Assembly (NCBI GenBank): GCA_025058535.1
Contig: JANXEL010000043.1
Coordinates: forward strand, 1-33,861
Origin: Ignisphaera sp.
GTDB lineage: Archaea; Thermoproteota; Thermoprotei_A; Sulfolobales; Ignisphaeraceae
Length of the DNA: 33,861 nucleotides
Reading direction: 5' to 3'
Positions 7,676-16,237 of the stretch are shown here, piece after piece. Numbering within the stretch: position 1 is the stretch's first letter; each line of letters begins with the position of its first letter. The position numbers were made by a program, and so were the translations under genes. The notes beneath the pieces were generated by a model. The model searched no databases, was not told where the DNA came from, and worked only from the letters and a program-made list of their open reading frames with translations.

Positions 7676-8383
7676 CTATGATATCAATAGGTGCCATTTT
7701 CTAGTTGTATTGTCATACACTACTAGTGCGGATTCCTTTAGTTTATAGAATAATCTGCTCTCTATAGAATCCAGAGCCCTTCTAATTTCATCATCATTGT
7801 TTGTACCTATTGTTAATATCTTTTTTGTAAAATTTTCCCAAAAATCAGGATCTACTGCTATCCTCTCATCCTTTGCTTCAATGACCTTTGCATTACTTTG
7901 TTCTAGTCTTGCAAAGAAGCTATCTCTATCTTTGATTCGACTAGCTATATCTCTTTCGAATATCACTTTCTGTTCTTTTAGTATATCAATGGCTGTTTTT
8001 CTAGGGGCCTTGTGCTCGGTTTTCATACGGGATTCAACATCACTTTTCATCTTCAACCTTTCCTCCATCTCTAAAATTTTTTGCTCGATTCCTTCTATTC
8101 TTTCTACGATTTCCGCAGTTTTCCTACTTAGCTCATCCACTTTAGATGTAAAAGGATTTATCTTATCTTGAATCCTCCTCTCCAGCAACAGGACTATTCT
8201 GTCCAGTGCGGCCTGAGGCTTCTTTGGTAATTCATCTATCGTCTCCTCCTTACCCTGTTTACCCAATTCCCTCATTATAAGAGATCTTACGTATTCTGCA
8301 ATAGTTAGAAACCCTTCCTCCTTTGCTCTCTTCTCAAGCTCCTCATAAAGTTTATCATCAATCTTTACCGATACGATTCTCAT
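7676..8383 (-). CDS. ribbon-helix-helix protein with a long coiled coil
   Basis: Residues about 1-45 match the MetJ/CopG/Arc ribbon-helix-helix fold: a beta strand MRIVSVKIDD, then LYEELEKRAKEEG and TIAEYVRSLIMREL. Such domains dimerise and bind DNA through the strand. A heptad-rich coiled coil follows (about 60-125), then a C-terminal globular segment ending in WHLLIS that contains KEQKVIFERDI, reminiscent of a second small domain. At 235 residues it is much longer than a simple CopG repressor. ATG 8383 is preferred to the TTG at 8386; AGGT at about 8391-8394 is the ribosome site. A C/D sRNA starts one base after its stop. DNA binding is likely; target genes unknown. Confidence 0.8.
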   Translation of the reverse strand: MRIVSVKIDDKLYEELEKRAKEEGFLTIAEYVRSLIMRELGKQGKEETIDELPKKPQAALDRIVLLLERRIQDKINPFTSKVDELSRKTAEIVERIEGIEQKILEMEERLKMKSDVESRMKTEHKAPRKTAIDILKEQKVIFERDIASRIKDRDSFFARLEQSNAKVIEAKDERIAVDPDFWENFTKKILTIGTNNDDEIRRALDSIESRLFYKLKESALVVYDNTTRKWHLLIS

Positions 8384-8435
8384 CAACTTTACCTAAATAG
8401 ATTATTTGCCTATAAGAATTAAAAGCTGACTTGCT

Positions 8436-9632
8436 CTATAGACTTTCTATATGAATAAGTTGATTGAGAACGTATTCCCTTATCTCTTTAGCTGACGGAA
8501 GATTTCTAATTAGTTGACCATTATCTAGATATTTTACGAGCATTGGCTTGGCTTGAGAACCATCACTGCACATAATATCTTTACCAGGAACATCTATATA
8601 GTCTTCATAGATGGGTTTACATCTGTACAGCTGCTTCATTCCAGGGAGCTTGCCACGTTTTGTGATGGGTATCCAGGCTCCTCTAGCTTCATCATAGATT
8701 TCAACTATATCCATGCTTAAGTCAACAGATGGTGGAAACGCTATAGAGGTTCCTACACCAAAACCGTCCGCAACTTCTTTTAATCTCACAATGTTATCCT
8801 CATCAACACCTCCACTAATAATTATCTTCGCATTACTAAAGCCATATAGTTTGAGTGTCCATTTGACCTCTTGAGCTATCATGTAAATGTCACCTCTTCT
8901 ACTCCTAGGGGTATCCAAACGAACCCCCCATAGCTTTTTCCCAAGACTCTGTGCTGCTAGCAAACTCTCGTAACGTTCATCATAAAAGGTATCAACTAGT
9001 GCTATTCTAGGTACATCCTCAGATACAACCTCATCAAAAGCTTGAAACGCTTTAACAGGATCTTCAAAAACTATTATTAGGACGTGTGGCATCGTTCCCC
9101 TGGGCTCTATATCTATGAATTCTTTACTCATTGTTCCTGAAACTGCGTCACACCCTCCTATGTATGCTGCTCTGTCTAATGCTGGTGCAAGTGCTGGATG
9201 CTGCGCCCTTAGTCCAAAGAATAGAAGCTGTTTTTCCCCTGCTAACTTCTTGATCCTTGCTGCCTTTGTTGATACACTAGAATAGAATCTTAGAATGCCG
9301 AGCAATGCCGTCTCAAGATGTATAATATCACATATCTTTCCCTCAACTATGGTTAATGGCTGTATCTCTTTAAATATTGTGCCTTCAGGCAGAGAATAGA
9401 GCGTTACATTATTATTTATCAGAAGAGCTACCACCTCTTCAAGTCCTGCAAATACAGCCCATTTATAGTTTTTCGGAAGGCTGTACGCATGAACTTCGTA
9501 CCTCACCATCTTATCGCATAAACCGTATTTCTCCAAAATATTCCTGCTTCTAATAAAGTATATGTCTGTAGCTTCGCCTCTTTTGATTCTATCAGCATCC
9601 AATATATAAAACTGCGGTCCTTTGCCCTTCAT
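8436..9632 (-). CDS. pncB: nicotinate phosphoribosyltransferase
   Basis: A 398-residue protein of the NAPRTase/quinolinate PRTase superfamily, which joins nicotinate and PRPP to give nicotinate mononucleotide in NAD salvage. Diagnostic segments are the ligand loop GTMSKEFIDIEPRGTMPHVL around residue 165, VALVDTFYDE-like IALVDTFYDERYE, the barrel strand GVRLDTPRSRRGD, and SGGVDEDNIVRLKEVADGFGVGTS, which binds phosphate. The C-terminus has CKPIYEDYIDVPG and a nearby second Cys, as in the archaeal subgroup with a zinc-knuckle-like tail. ATG 9632 lies only a few bases after the start predicted from the TATA box at 9658-9666, so the mRNA may be nearly leaderless. Confidence 0.93.
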   Translation of the reverse strand: MKGKGPQFYILDADRIKRGEATDIYFIRSRNILEKYGLCDKMVRYEVHAYSLPKNYKWAVFAGLEEVVALLINNNVTLYSLPEGTIFKEIQPLTIVEGKICDIIHLETALLGILRFYSSVSTKAARIKKLAGEKQLLFFGLRAQHPALAPALDRAAYIGGCDAVSGTMSKEFIDIEPRGTMPHVLIIVFEDPVKAFQAFDEVVSEDVPRIALVDTFYDERYESLLAAQSLGKKLWGVRLDTPRSRRGDIYMIAQEVKWTLKLYGFSNAKIIISGGVDEDNIVRLKEVADGFGVGTSIAFPPSVDLSMDIVEIYDEARGAWIPITKRGKLPGMKQLYRCKPIYEDYIDVPGKDIMCSDGSQAKPMLVKYLDNGQLIRNLPSAKEIREYVLNQLIHIESL

Positions 9633-9655
9633 GAATCTTCCACCCTTAGTGATTA

Positions 9656-9667
9656 CCTATAAATATG
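9656..9667 (-). promoter_or_regulatory. TATA box of pncB
   Basis: CATATTTATAGG on the minus strand. It predicts transcription start near 9636, about four bases before the pncB ATG at 9632. No ribosome site is seen upstream of that ATG, consistent with a short or absent leader. Confidence 0.45.
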
Positions 9668-9741
9668 CGAGCATTTTATACTATTGCGAAAATCGACTTA
9701 CGCAGGCAAGACTATAATTACGATCCTCCAATATACTACTG

Positions 9742-9993
9742 TTATTGTTCTACTCTTATACCCTTCCTCTCAGCGAGTTTTTGCGGCATTATTGTTATAA
9801 TTCCCTGCTCTTCATCCCTTACAACAATGAAATTAGAACCGAACTTCTCGACTATATTTCTTGGTATATAGAGATTGAGTGATAGTGTGAAGTATTCGTA
9901 ACTGTATATCCTATCTTTTACATTTTTATGACCTATTATCCTCCTTACCTCAACCCTTCTGATCCTAAGTTTCGAAGTCCCTACAGTCTCCAC
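9742..9993 (-). CDS. small AbrB/SpoVT-like protein
   Basis: An 83-residue protein. The middle, FTLSLNLYIPRNIVEKFGSNFIVVRD followed across a turn by GIITIMPQKL, follows the swapped-hairpin AbrB pattern (strand, IP, helix with the conserved hydrophobic-Gly, strand, acidic turn, strand ending in P). Such proteins usually form dimers that bind DNA or act as antitoxins, but no toxin gene is adjacent. The start is GTG 9993, set by AGGTGAG at about 10000-10006. It lies downstream of leuS on the same strand with a 60-nt gap and may be co-transcribed. Assignment is from pattern only. Confidence 0.6.
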   Translation of the reverse strand: METVGTSKLRIRRVEVRRIIGHKNVKDRIYSYEYFTLSLNLYIPRNIVEKFGSNFIVVRDEEQGIITIMPQKLAERKGIRVEQ

Positions 9994-10054
9994 CGTAGCT
10001 CACCTAAGCCTTCTCTTTAAGGTGAAAATAAAATAAGCTTTTTTAAAATTAAAA

Positions 10055-12991
10055 TTATTCGATGTATATACCTGGCCTTAAGGGCAATGCAACTTTTTTC
10101 TTGCTGCCCAGATCTGGCACTTTGGCATCCGCAGCCGAGTATACTTCTACGCTAGCTCTTACTTTTTTGACTATATACTCCTGCGCCATAGTAAGCAGCT
10201 CTAATTCATCCACATTTTTGCACCTTAGGTAGAGTTCTTTAATGTCGTCACCAATAGTTGTAGCTATATCGTGTAGCGCTTTTAATACTGTTCCAATGCT
10301 CTTCTTATCCATCTTTAACTCCTTAGAGAGTTTATCTATTATTTCTGATGGTCTAACCCCTGCCGTAATTTCTTCCAGCACTCTTCTCATAATTACCTGA
10401 CTATCACGTGGAGCCACATATATTACAACTCTATGCACCTGGGTCCTTTTGGTTGCTTTAATAATGTTATTTATCGCGTCAATCACCATATTCGCATACC
10501 TAAAGGCTAGTAGAATATTTACGTCAACCTCTCTTGGCACATCAACCATTTTATTGGCAAGCATTCCCTCTAAAAATGTTTTACTCCATATTTCCTCAGC
10601 TATAAATGGAGTGTAAATATTTATGAGACCTAACCATATTCTGATTGCATCAAGTATCTTTCTACTAGGTGTTCCTACAAGTCCTATGTAAGTTCTAATA
10701 AGATCTCTAAGGTCGTAGTATATAGATATACCAGCGTCCCTAATTCTAAATTCTTCAAGAGCACTGATGATCCTCTGAACTCTATACACAAATTCGTTCC
10801 AGAACCACTCATCAATGATGGTCATTTCACTTCGCAGTTTTTCCTTATTATGGAAGAGCTCTGTTATTTCACTTGATAGTGTTTGAAGAAGCTGTGGGTA
10901 TTCATTTTTACATAGTTTTTCAAGCATATCTTGGTCTATATTCTCATCCTGATGCACCTCTGCATTTAATGCTAACAGTAGTCTAACTACGTCAGCTCCG
11001 TATGCGGTTATTAACTTCTTCAGTGGTATTATATTCCTTGCGGATTTGCTCATCTTCTGCTGCCTTACAAGAACCCAACCATTAGCTACTATGCCTTTGG
11101 GACATAATCTTCTTGGAAAGAGTGCGAGGTGATTAAACACAAAGAAGGTTAAGTGATTTGGTATTAGATCCTTACCACTAATCCTCGCATCCAACGGATA
11201 CCAATACTCAAATTCTCTATTCAACTTCTCCAAAACTTCCACAGGTATATTCAACTTGTGTGAAAGTTCTTCAACGCTACCTTTTTTTACGAATACATAG
11301 TCCCAAAACTCCCTAGTCAGCTTACTACTATCAATTCCATACTCTCTTAATTTGTGTATGACAGTATAGAAAGCCATGTAAATGGTTGAATCGCTCAAGC
11401 TTTCTATAATCCATCTACTATCCCATGGAAGTGGCACTCCTAAACCTCTAGTTCTTGCACATGCTCTTCTCTTTAACCAATCAATCGTCGCTTCAAATTG
11501 AGCTATAGATTCCTGTGGTACAATTTTCATATCCCTTAACCACTCCTTTACCGTACTCTTCCATCTGTCATCCCCATAATTTATGAACCATTGATCTTGC
11601 AGAATCTTAACCACAATTTCTGTACCACATCTACAGTAAACGGGTTTATTGATGAGTTCATATATAGGAACGCCAAGTTTATTGGTGATAACATAGCTTC
11701 TTATTCTCTCCCTGGCTTCCTTAACGCTACTACCAGATACATTTGATTCAACAAACTTTCTATGATCTGCTAGATTATTTAGAATAACATCATGCAAATC
11801 ATGTAACATGCAACCTGACTGTAATTCTGATGCATATACGGCTTTTGTAGCCTCATCAAGTTTTTCTTTCTCTTCCTGTGACTTTATATTCATGGTTTTT
11901 AGAATTTCATAAGCCGTAGCAACTCTCTTACCACTGGTTTCTATAATGATTCTCGGTTTAATAGAGAATACCTTATCTGAAAATGATGGATCAGCTTTCA
12001 ATTCTTCAAGCGCTATCGCATCATAGGGAGCATGTGCAGGAACACTCATTACAATTCCTGTTGCAAATGAAGCATCGACAAACTTTGCAGGGAACACTGG
12101 TATCTCCTCACCTGTTATTGGGTTACGTACCCTTACCCCACTTAGTTCACTCCCCTTAACGAATCTGACTACTTCAAAATTCAGCTGGTATCTTAGCCTA
12201 CTACCCGCTTTTTCCCCTATGATCCATATAGATCCATCAGCTGTCCTAATCTCTAGGTACATTTCATCGGGATTAACCCACAGGTTTGTTACACCAAATA
12301 CTGTCTCAGGTCTTAGTGTTGCAGCCGGATACAGAACGTTACTTTCATCTCTAAAGAATATAGCTATAAACTCCCCAATTTCGGGCTCAACATCACCCTT
12401 TGTATCATGCATACCAACAGGCATTTCATGCCTTGGACACCAGCCAACAGGATGTGTTCCTTTTTCAATAAGTCCCTTTTCATACAAGTTAAGGAATTGC
12501 CAATGTATAAATGACTTAAACTCTGGATCAATTGTTGTAAACTCCCTTCTCCAGTCGATAGATAGTCCGAATAAACACATAGTTTCCTTCGATACCCCAT
12601 GGAAATACCTAGCTAAATACAGCGGATCGCTCATTTTTTCTATATTCTCATCCGAAACCTCATATACTCCTCTAAAGAGCTCTATTAACTCCTTATCACC
12701 GCCGGCTATAGCCTCTGCCATTGATATTATTGGCGTACCTGTATAATGGAACCCCATTGGAAATAGAGTGTTGTATCCTTGAAATCGCTTAAAGCGAGCA
12801 ATTATATCTGCTATGAGATATGTTCTGCCATGCCCAATATGTACTGGTCCATTAGGATACATAAAAGCTGCAGTAATGAAGTACTTTTTCATGTTTTCAT
12901 TAGATTCAGCTTCAAATACCTTCTCTTTTAACCATTTTTCACTCCATTTTATCGATAATTCAACAAAATACTTGTTGACATCTACTTCCAT
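10055..12991 (-). CDS. leuS: leucyl-tRNA synthetase, archaeal type
   Basis: A 978-residue class I synthetase that charges tRNA-Leu. Landmarks: YPNGPVHIGHGRTY near residue 45 (HIGH motif), an inserted CP1 editing domain with ATLRPETVFGVTNLWVN (the T-rich editing pocket) and MSVPAHAPYDAIAL (the conserved Asp that fixes the misacylated amino acid), and QQKMSKSARNIIP (KMSKS loop) near residue 640. The length and the position of the editing domain match the archaeal/eukaryotic-cytosolic LeuRS instead of the shorter bacterial form. A C-terminal extension ends in LPLRPGIYIE. ATG 12991 has AGGTAG about eight bases upstream. Neighbour AbrB-like gene follows it. Confidence 0.98.
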   Translation of the reverse strand: MEVDVNKYFVELSIKWSEKWLKEKVFEAESNENMKKYFITAAFMYPNGPVHIGHGRTYLIADIIARFKRFQGYNTLFPMGFHYTGTPIISMAEAIAGGDKELIELFRGVYEVSDENIEKMSDPLYLARYFHGVSKETMCLFGLSIDWRREFTTIDPEFKSFIHWQFLNLYEKGLIEKGTHPVGWCPRHEMPVGMHDTKGDVEPEIGEFIAIFFRDESNVLYPAATLRPETVFGVTNLWVNPDEMYLEIRTADGSIWIIGEKAGSRLRYQLNFEVVRFVKGSELSGVRVRNPITGEEIPVFPAKFVDASFATGIVMSVPAHAPYDAIALEELKADPSFSDKVFSIKPRIIIETSGKRVATAYEILKTMNIKSQEEKEKLDEATKAVYASELQSGCMLHDLHDVILNNLADHRKFVESNVSGSSVKEARERIRSYVITNKLGVPIYELINKPVYCRCGTEIVVKILQDQWFINYGDDRWKSTVKEWLRDMKIVPQESIAQFEATIDWLKRRACARTRGLGVPLPWDSRWIIESLSDSTIYMAFYTVIHKLREYGIDSSKLTREFWDYVFVKKGSVEELSHKLNIPVEVLEKLNREFEYWYPLDARISGKDLIPNHLTFFVFNHLALFPRRLCPKGIVANGWVLVRQQKMSKSARNIIPLKKLITAYGADVVRLLLALNAEVHQDENIDQDMLEKLCKNEYPQLLQTLSSEITELFHNKEKLRSEMTIIDEWFWNEFVYRVQRIISALEEFRIRDAGISIYYDLRDLIRTYIGLVGTPSRKILDAIRIWLGLINIYTPFIAEEIWSKTFLEGMLANKMVDVPREVDVNILLAFRYANMVIDAINNIIKATKRTQVHRVVIYVAPRDSQVIMRRVLEEITAGVRPSEIIDKLSKELKMDKKSIGTVLKALHDIATTIGDDIKELYLRCKNVDELELLTMAQEYIVKKVRASVEVYSAADAKVPDLGSKKKVALPLRPGIYIE

Positions 12992-13122
12992 TTCAGTATC
13001 TACCTGGCAGCTGGCGCATCATACAACTTTACCCTATACTACCATTTACACTTTTTATGCATATATGCTAGCTCTACTTAAATACTGATTGATAGAGATT
13101 ACTAGCAAGTAGGTGACACACA

Positions 13123-13386
13123 ATAAAATGCACTTCCAATAAAAACATCATTAGAACCGCTCTGCTACTATACGCATTTATTGCAGTCGGCTATACCATA
13201 GTACTCGTCCCATTTTACGTAGTTCACATCATCGTTAATCTCATTACTAATCAATTATTTCAGTTACTAAGTTTTATCATAGTGTTTCTGTTTGCATCCT
13301 CATTATTGTTTATATGGTACTACGTAGCGGTAAGAGTGATGGGCCTATTAATAGGTGCACATAAGCATATAAGTATTCAAAAATAA
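13123..13386 (+). CDS. small two-helix membrane protein lacking a canonical start codon
   Basis: An 87-codon frame ending at TAA 13384-13386 encodes two strong hydrophobic helices: about residues 12-35 (LLLYAFIAVGYTIVLVPFYV) and 43-65 (LSFIIVFLFASSLLFIWYYV), followed by a short tail with GAHKHISIQK. The frame has no ATG, GTG or TTG ahead of the first helix. A perfect ribosome site, AGGTGA at 13111-13116, lies six bases before an in-frame ATA (13123), and an ATG at 13128 sits in the wrong frame and meets a stop after four codons. Either ATA (or ATT) is used, a +1 frameshift occurs after that ATG, or there is a one-base error or mutation. No family recognised. Confidence 0.55.
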   Translation: MKCTSNKNIIRTALLLYAFIAVGYTIVLVPFYVVHIIVNLITNQLFQLLSFIIVFLFASSLLFIWYYVAVRVMGLLIGAHKHISIQK

Positions 13387-13427
13387 GATTTTAAATAGAA
13401 AATCATGTTAATAAGCAAGACAACCAG

Positions 13428-13484
13428 ATGATGTACTTGGCCGTTACGGAAGATGAGTCAAATGAGGAGTGTGGTAGCCTCTGA
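13428..13484 (+). ncRNA. probable C/D box guide sRNA
   Basis: Boxes on the plus strand: ATGATGT (C, 13428-13434), ATGA as a one-mismatch D' (13453-13456), a 5-nt spacer GTCAA, ATGAGGA as a one-mismatch C' (13462-13468), a 12-nt guide GTGTGGTAGCCT (13469-13480) and a perfect CTGA (D, 13481-13484). CCA before the C box can pair with TGG after the D box as a terminal stem. The second half fits well; the first guide is 18 nt, longer than usual. The D guide would target AGGCUACCACAC, with methylation at its fifth base, U. The next protein gene starts about 15-33 nt downstream. Confidence 0.5.
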
Positions 13485-13498
13485 TGGGATGAGGAGAC

Positions 13499-14422
13499 TT
13501 GCCCCCAACAGAGTTGATGAAGATATTATCGCGAGCTGACCACATTAAAAGGGAGTTTATTGAGTTTCTATTTAACAACAATCTTGCTTTAGATGATGGA
13601 AAGAAATACCAGTACCTCAACCCACTTCCACACACTCTTAAAAACGCTATAATAATAGATTCAGATAGCATTTTCCTTAAATGTTATGGAACAAGCTTCT
13701 GTGAAGAGGATGCTGCTTTAGAAAACAAATACGTAGGGTATACTGATAGTCTTATACTAGACGGCGTAAGTCTGTATGCCAATAATAAATTTTACGTTCA
13801 CGGGCTTCCCTCAGCTAGGTTGAATGTTATACAGTTGCTAAAAGACGGAGAGATCTTTATCTTATTTCCGAGGGAAATCACTTCAATCCAGATATACAGT
13901 GAACATGAAGGAAACGTAACTTCGCATTCAATTAAAGAGAGTTTAGAATTCAGAAACACAATAGCAACAACCATTTCTAGCGGCCACACCGTACTTTCTC
14001 TACTATTTTACAACCCGGTAATTGTGAGATGTCCAAATAGAAAAGTGTGTATAGTTTGCACCCCAAGTAGAAATGTTATTCTGTCCCTACTAAATGAGCC
14101 AATTATAGGTTTAGTAAGAAGGTACTATCTAACTCGATTCATAACCAAGATGATTATTGGATTGAACATAGAAACGCCATTAATAGAGTTTCTAGACTAT
14201 ACAACAATATCGTTACCTATTACATTTAGTGGTAATTGTATTAGATTAGCCATATTTAATTTGCTACATAGGTCAGCTAACAGTATCATTAAAAGTTACA
14301 GGTACATTACGAAAATAGTTCTTGATAGTGTGACCGAATATAATTACAGGCATAGCATAATTAGAATCGGGCTTCCACCATACTCCAGGACAGAATTTGA
14401 ACTATGCATCCACACGTTATAA
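13499..14422 (+). CDS. unknown 300-residue protein
   Basis: No family recognised. The protein mixes helices and strands, is rich in Ile, Leu, Ser and Asn, and has a small Cys cluster, VRCPNRKVCIVCTPS, near residue 180, which could bind metal. No signal peptide or membrane helix is obvious. The longest start is TTG 13499, just after GAGGAG (13491-13496); the spacing of two to four bases is short, so ATG 13517 is an equally good start. A C/D sRNA gene lies immediately upstream, so the two may share a transcript. The downstream neighbour converges. Confidence 0.65.
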   Translation: MPPTELMKILSRADHIKREFIEFLFNNNLALDDGKKYQYLNPLPHTLKNAIIIDSDSIFLKCYGTSFCEEDAALENKYVGYTDSLILDGVSLYANNKFYVHGLPSARLNVIQLLKDGEIFILFPREITSIQIYSEHEGNVTSHSIKESLEFRNTIATTISSGHTVLSLLFYNPVIVRCPNRKVCIVCTPSRNVILSLLNEPIIGLVRRYYLTRFITKMIIGLNIETPLIEFLDYTTISLPITFSGNCIRLAIFNLLHRSANSIIKSYRYITKIVLDSVTEYNYRHSIIRIGLPPYSRTEFELCIHTL

Positions 14423-14602
14423 GGTAGAATAAAATGGAACACTTACTCGTGGCTGTAAGCTTGGTTAGTTCAATTAAACTATGATATTAGTGTATACGAA
14501 AATCTAGCCCGATTCGAAGTACATTAAAAATTGAATTATTTAAGAGGCCTGTAATTCAATGCAATCTTAGAGAGCTTCAAACCTTGAGCCTGATCGTAAA
14601 AG
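14423..14602. other. 180-nt convergent intergenic region
   Basis: Lies between the 3' ends of the unknown gene at 13499 and the PDO gene. I see no reading frame, sRNA boxes or clear hairpin-plus-T-run terminator; several short T runs occur on both strands. Confidence 0.3.
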
Positions 14603-15283
14603 CTATTGCAATGCCAGCTTCTTTATGGCGTTGAGGAGCTGTTCTTCATATGGTAACCCAACAAATGCTACTCTACCATTAATCACAATTGTAGGTACCG
14701 TAGAGATGGTGTATTTATCAGCTATGTCGGGATTCTCATAAGCCTCAATAATTACTGATTTTACATTGCCGTTGCCGTATATTTTGCTTGCATAGGCAAA
14801 CATATTGGCAAGTAGTACAGCGTAAGGACAGTAGGGACAAAGGGGTGTTACAACTACTTCAATACTCACTCGTCCACGGAGCTGCACTATCTCCTCCACA
14901 GTTTTCGGTGAAAGTCCGTGGTCATTCGTACTAAGCCTAATTATGGTTTCAATAAACCCCTTTATTTCTTCTCCAGCAGGCATTCCAATATATGCTATAG
15001 CGTCATCTAACAATATGATTGTTGGCACCCTATCAATTTCATACATTTTAAATGCATCTCTATCCCTTGAAACTTCGTATATCTCTAACTCTATGGCTTT
15101 CTCATTCCCCACTAGTGGGCTAGAATCCCTTATTGTTCTTACTAATTTCTCGGTCTCACCACATGCAAAACAACCTATTCTATCGTTTGATGTAAATAAT
15201 TTGATTGTTATAGTATTTTTCATTTCTTTTAAGGCTTCTTTCAGGGCCTCTATATCACTTTCCGTCAGATCAACTTTAAACAT
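14603..15283 (-). CDS. protein disulfide oxidoreductase (PDO), two thioredoxin-fold units
   Basis: A 226-residue protein built from two glutaredoxin/thioredoxin units. Unit one has the active site CFAC at residues 38-41, unit two has CPYC near residue 150. Each is followed by a cis-Pro segment: VPTIILLDD and VPTIVINGR. PDOs are cytoplasmic catalysts of disulfide formation, reduction and isomerisation, common in hyperthermophiles whose intracellular proteins carry disulfides. The first motif, CFAC, departs from the CQYC-type motif I recall in studied family members and may have a different redox potential. Start ATG 15283 has AGAGGA immediately upstream with unusually tight spacing. Confidence 0.92.
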   Translation of the reverse strand: MFKVDLTESDIEALKEALKEMKNTITIKLFTSNDRIGCFACGETEKLVRTIRDSSPLVGNEKAIELEIYEVSRDRDAFKMYEIDRVPTIILLDDAIAYIGMPAGEEIKGFIETIIRLSTNDHGLSPKTVEEIVQLRGRVSIEVVVTPLCPYCPYAVLLANMFAYASKIYGNGNVKSVIIEAYENPDIADKYTISTVPTIVINGRVAFVGLPYEEQLLNAIKKLALQ

Positions 15284-15409
15284 TTCCTCTATATATGGGG
15301 GAAGATTATTTTCCGTGCCACTTAAAATCTTTTGCCACCATTGCTCATTACTTCATTATCACTATTTATCTATAACCCACCTTAAAAAGATTAATTACGT
15401 GAAACAGTC

Positions 15410-16237
15410 CTATTCGTAGTACTCCTTATTTATGAACCTTAGAACTATCTCCTTAACCCTTTCAACCTCCTTTTTAATATCCTCATTATTCAATTCTTTT
15501 AATCTTAATTCATTGGATTTGAGTACAAATTCGAAGAGTTTAGATGGATATGCTTCGTTTAATATTTTAGTATTTGGTATGAGGCAGTGCCCACCTATGT
15601 GATCTGGGTAATATATAGGTCTATCTCCCAAAACCTTATGAACTTCCCCTATAAATTCAGCTATAGCCTCTATCTCCGCCCCATAAATTCTAGCAACTCT
15701 GTGTATTTCCTGCCATGATGCTATCATTATCGCTCTATACACAGTTTCCCACAACTTTGCTAATTCTATACTTTCTGGAGCTCCCTTATACACTCTCACT
15801 TTAAAACCTGCAAGGTTTAAGTGTTGAACAGCCTTTTCAACCTCGCTTGATGGTAGCGATACAATCCACTTGGGCCAAAAATATAGATGCTTAACAAGAT
15901 TCGGATGCTTACCTCTAACTGGAGAAAAAACTGTTGTAATATTTATTTTTTGGAATATTTTTCTAGTAGTTCCAGGAACAACAGTAGAATGTATTACTAC
16001 CATCTTGGGTCTAAAGCGTTCCACATAACCACATACTTGCTCTGTAAACTTACCACTATACGGAAAGGTTATATGGAGAAGGTCGACTTGCTGTGGTAGT
16101 TCTTCATACTTGTTGAGAGTTTTGCTTGGATCTATATCATACCCATAGATTTCGTACTTCATGCTGCTCTTAAGTATGTGGTACACAGCTCTACCGACTT
16201 CCCCTAGTCCAATAACGACTACCTTATCCATACTCAT
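15410..16237 (-). CDS. short UDP-glucose/GDP-mannose dehydrogenase-like protein
   Basis: A 275-residue protein. The N-terminus is a Rossmann NAD(P) fold (VVVIGLGEVGRAVY, then YGYDIDP with the acidic residue that favours NAD). The segment ELAKLWETVYRAIMIASWQEI matches the central-domain helix of nucleotide-sugar dehydrogenases that carries the catalytic Lys, and GGHCLIP matches the active-site Cys motif (GGxCxP or GHCxP). The family is usually about 400-450 residues with a C-terminal nucleotide-sugar-binding domain; that domain is absent here. It may oxidise another hydroxy substrate or need a partner. No strong ribosome site; ATG 16231 is an alternative start. Confidence 0.75.
   Translation of the reverse strand: MSMDKVVVIGLGEVGRAVYHILKSSMKYEIYGYDIDPSKTLNKYEELPQQVDLLHITFPYSGKFTEQVCGYVERFRPKMVVIHSTVVPGTTRKIFQKINITTVFSPVRGKHPNLVKHLYFWPKWIVSLPSSEVEKAVQHLNLAGFKVRVYKGAPESIELAKLWETVYRAIMIASWQEIHRVARIYGAEIEAIAEFIGEVHKVLGDRPIYYPDHIGGHCLIPNTKILNEAYPSKLFEFVLKSNELRLKELNNEDIKKEVERVKEIVLRFINKEYYE

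Noticed and set aside
12987-13042. ATGATGC followed by CTGA in the leuS leader (minus strand) as a possible C/D sRNA
   Set aside because: Only one box pair, a 19-nt guide and no D'/C' pair; the AGGT there works as the leuS ribosome site.
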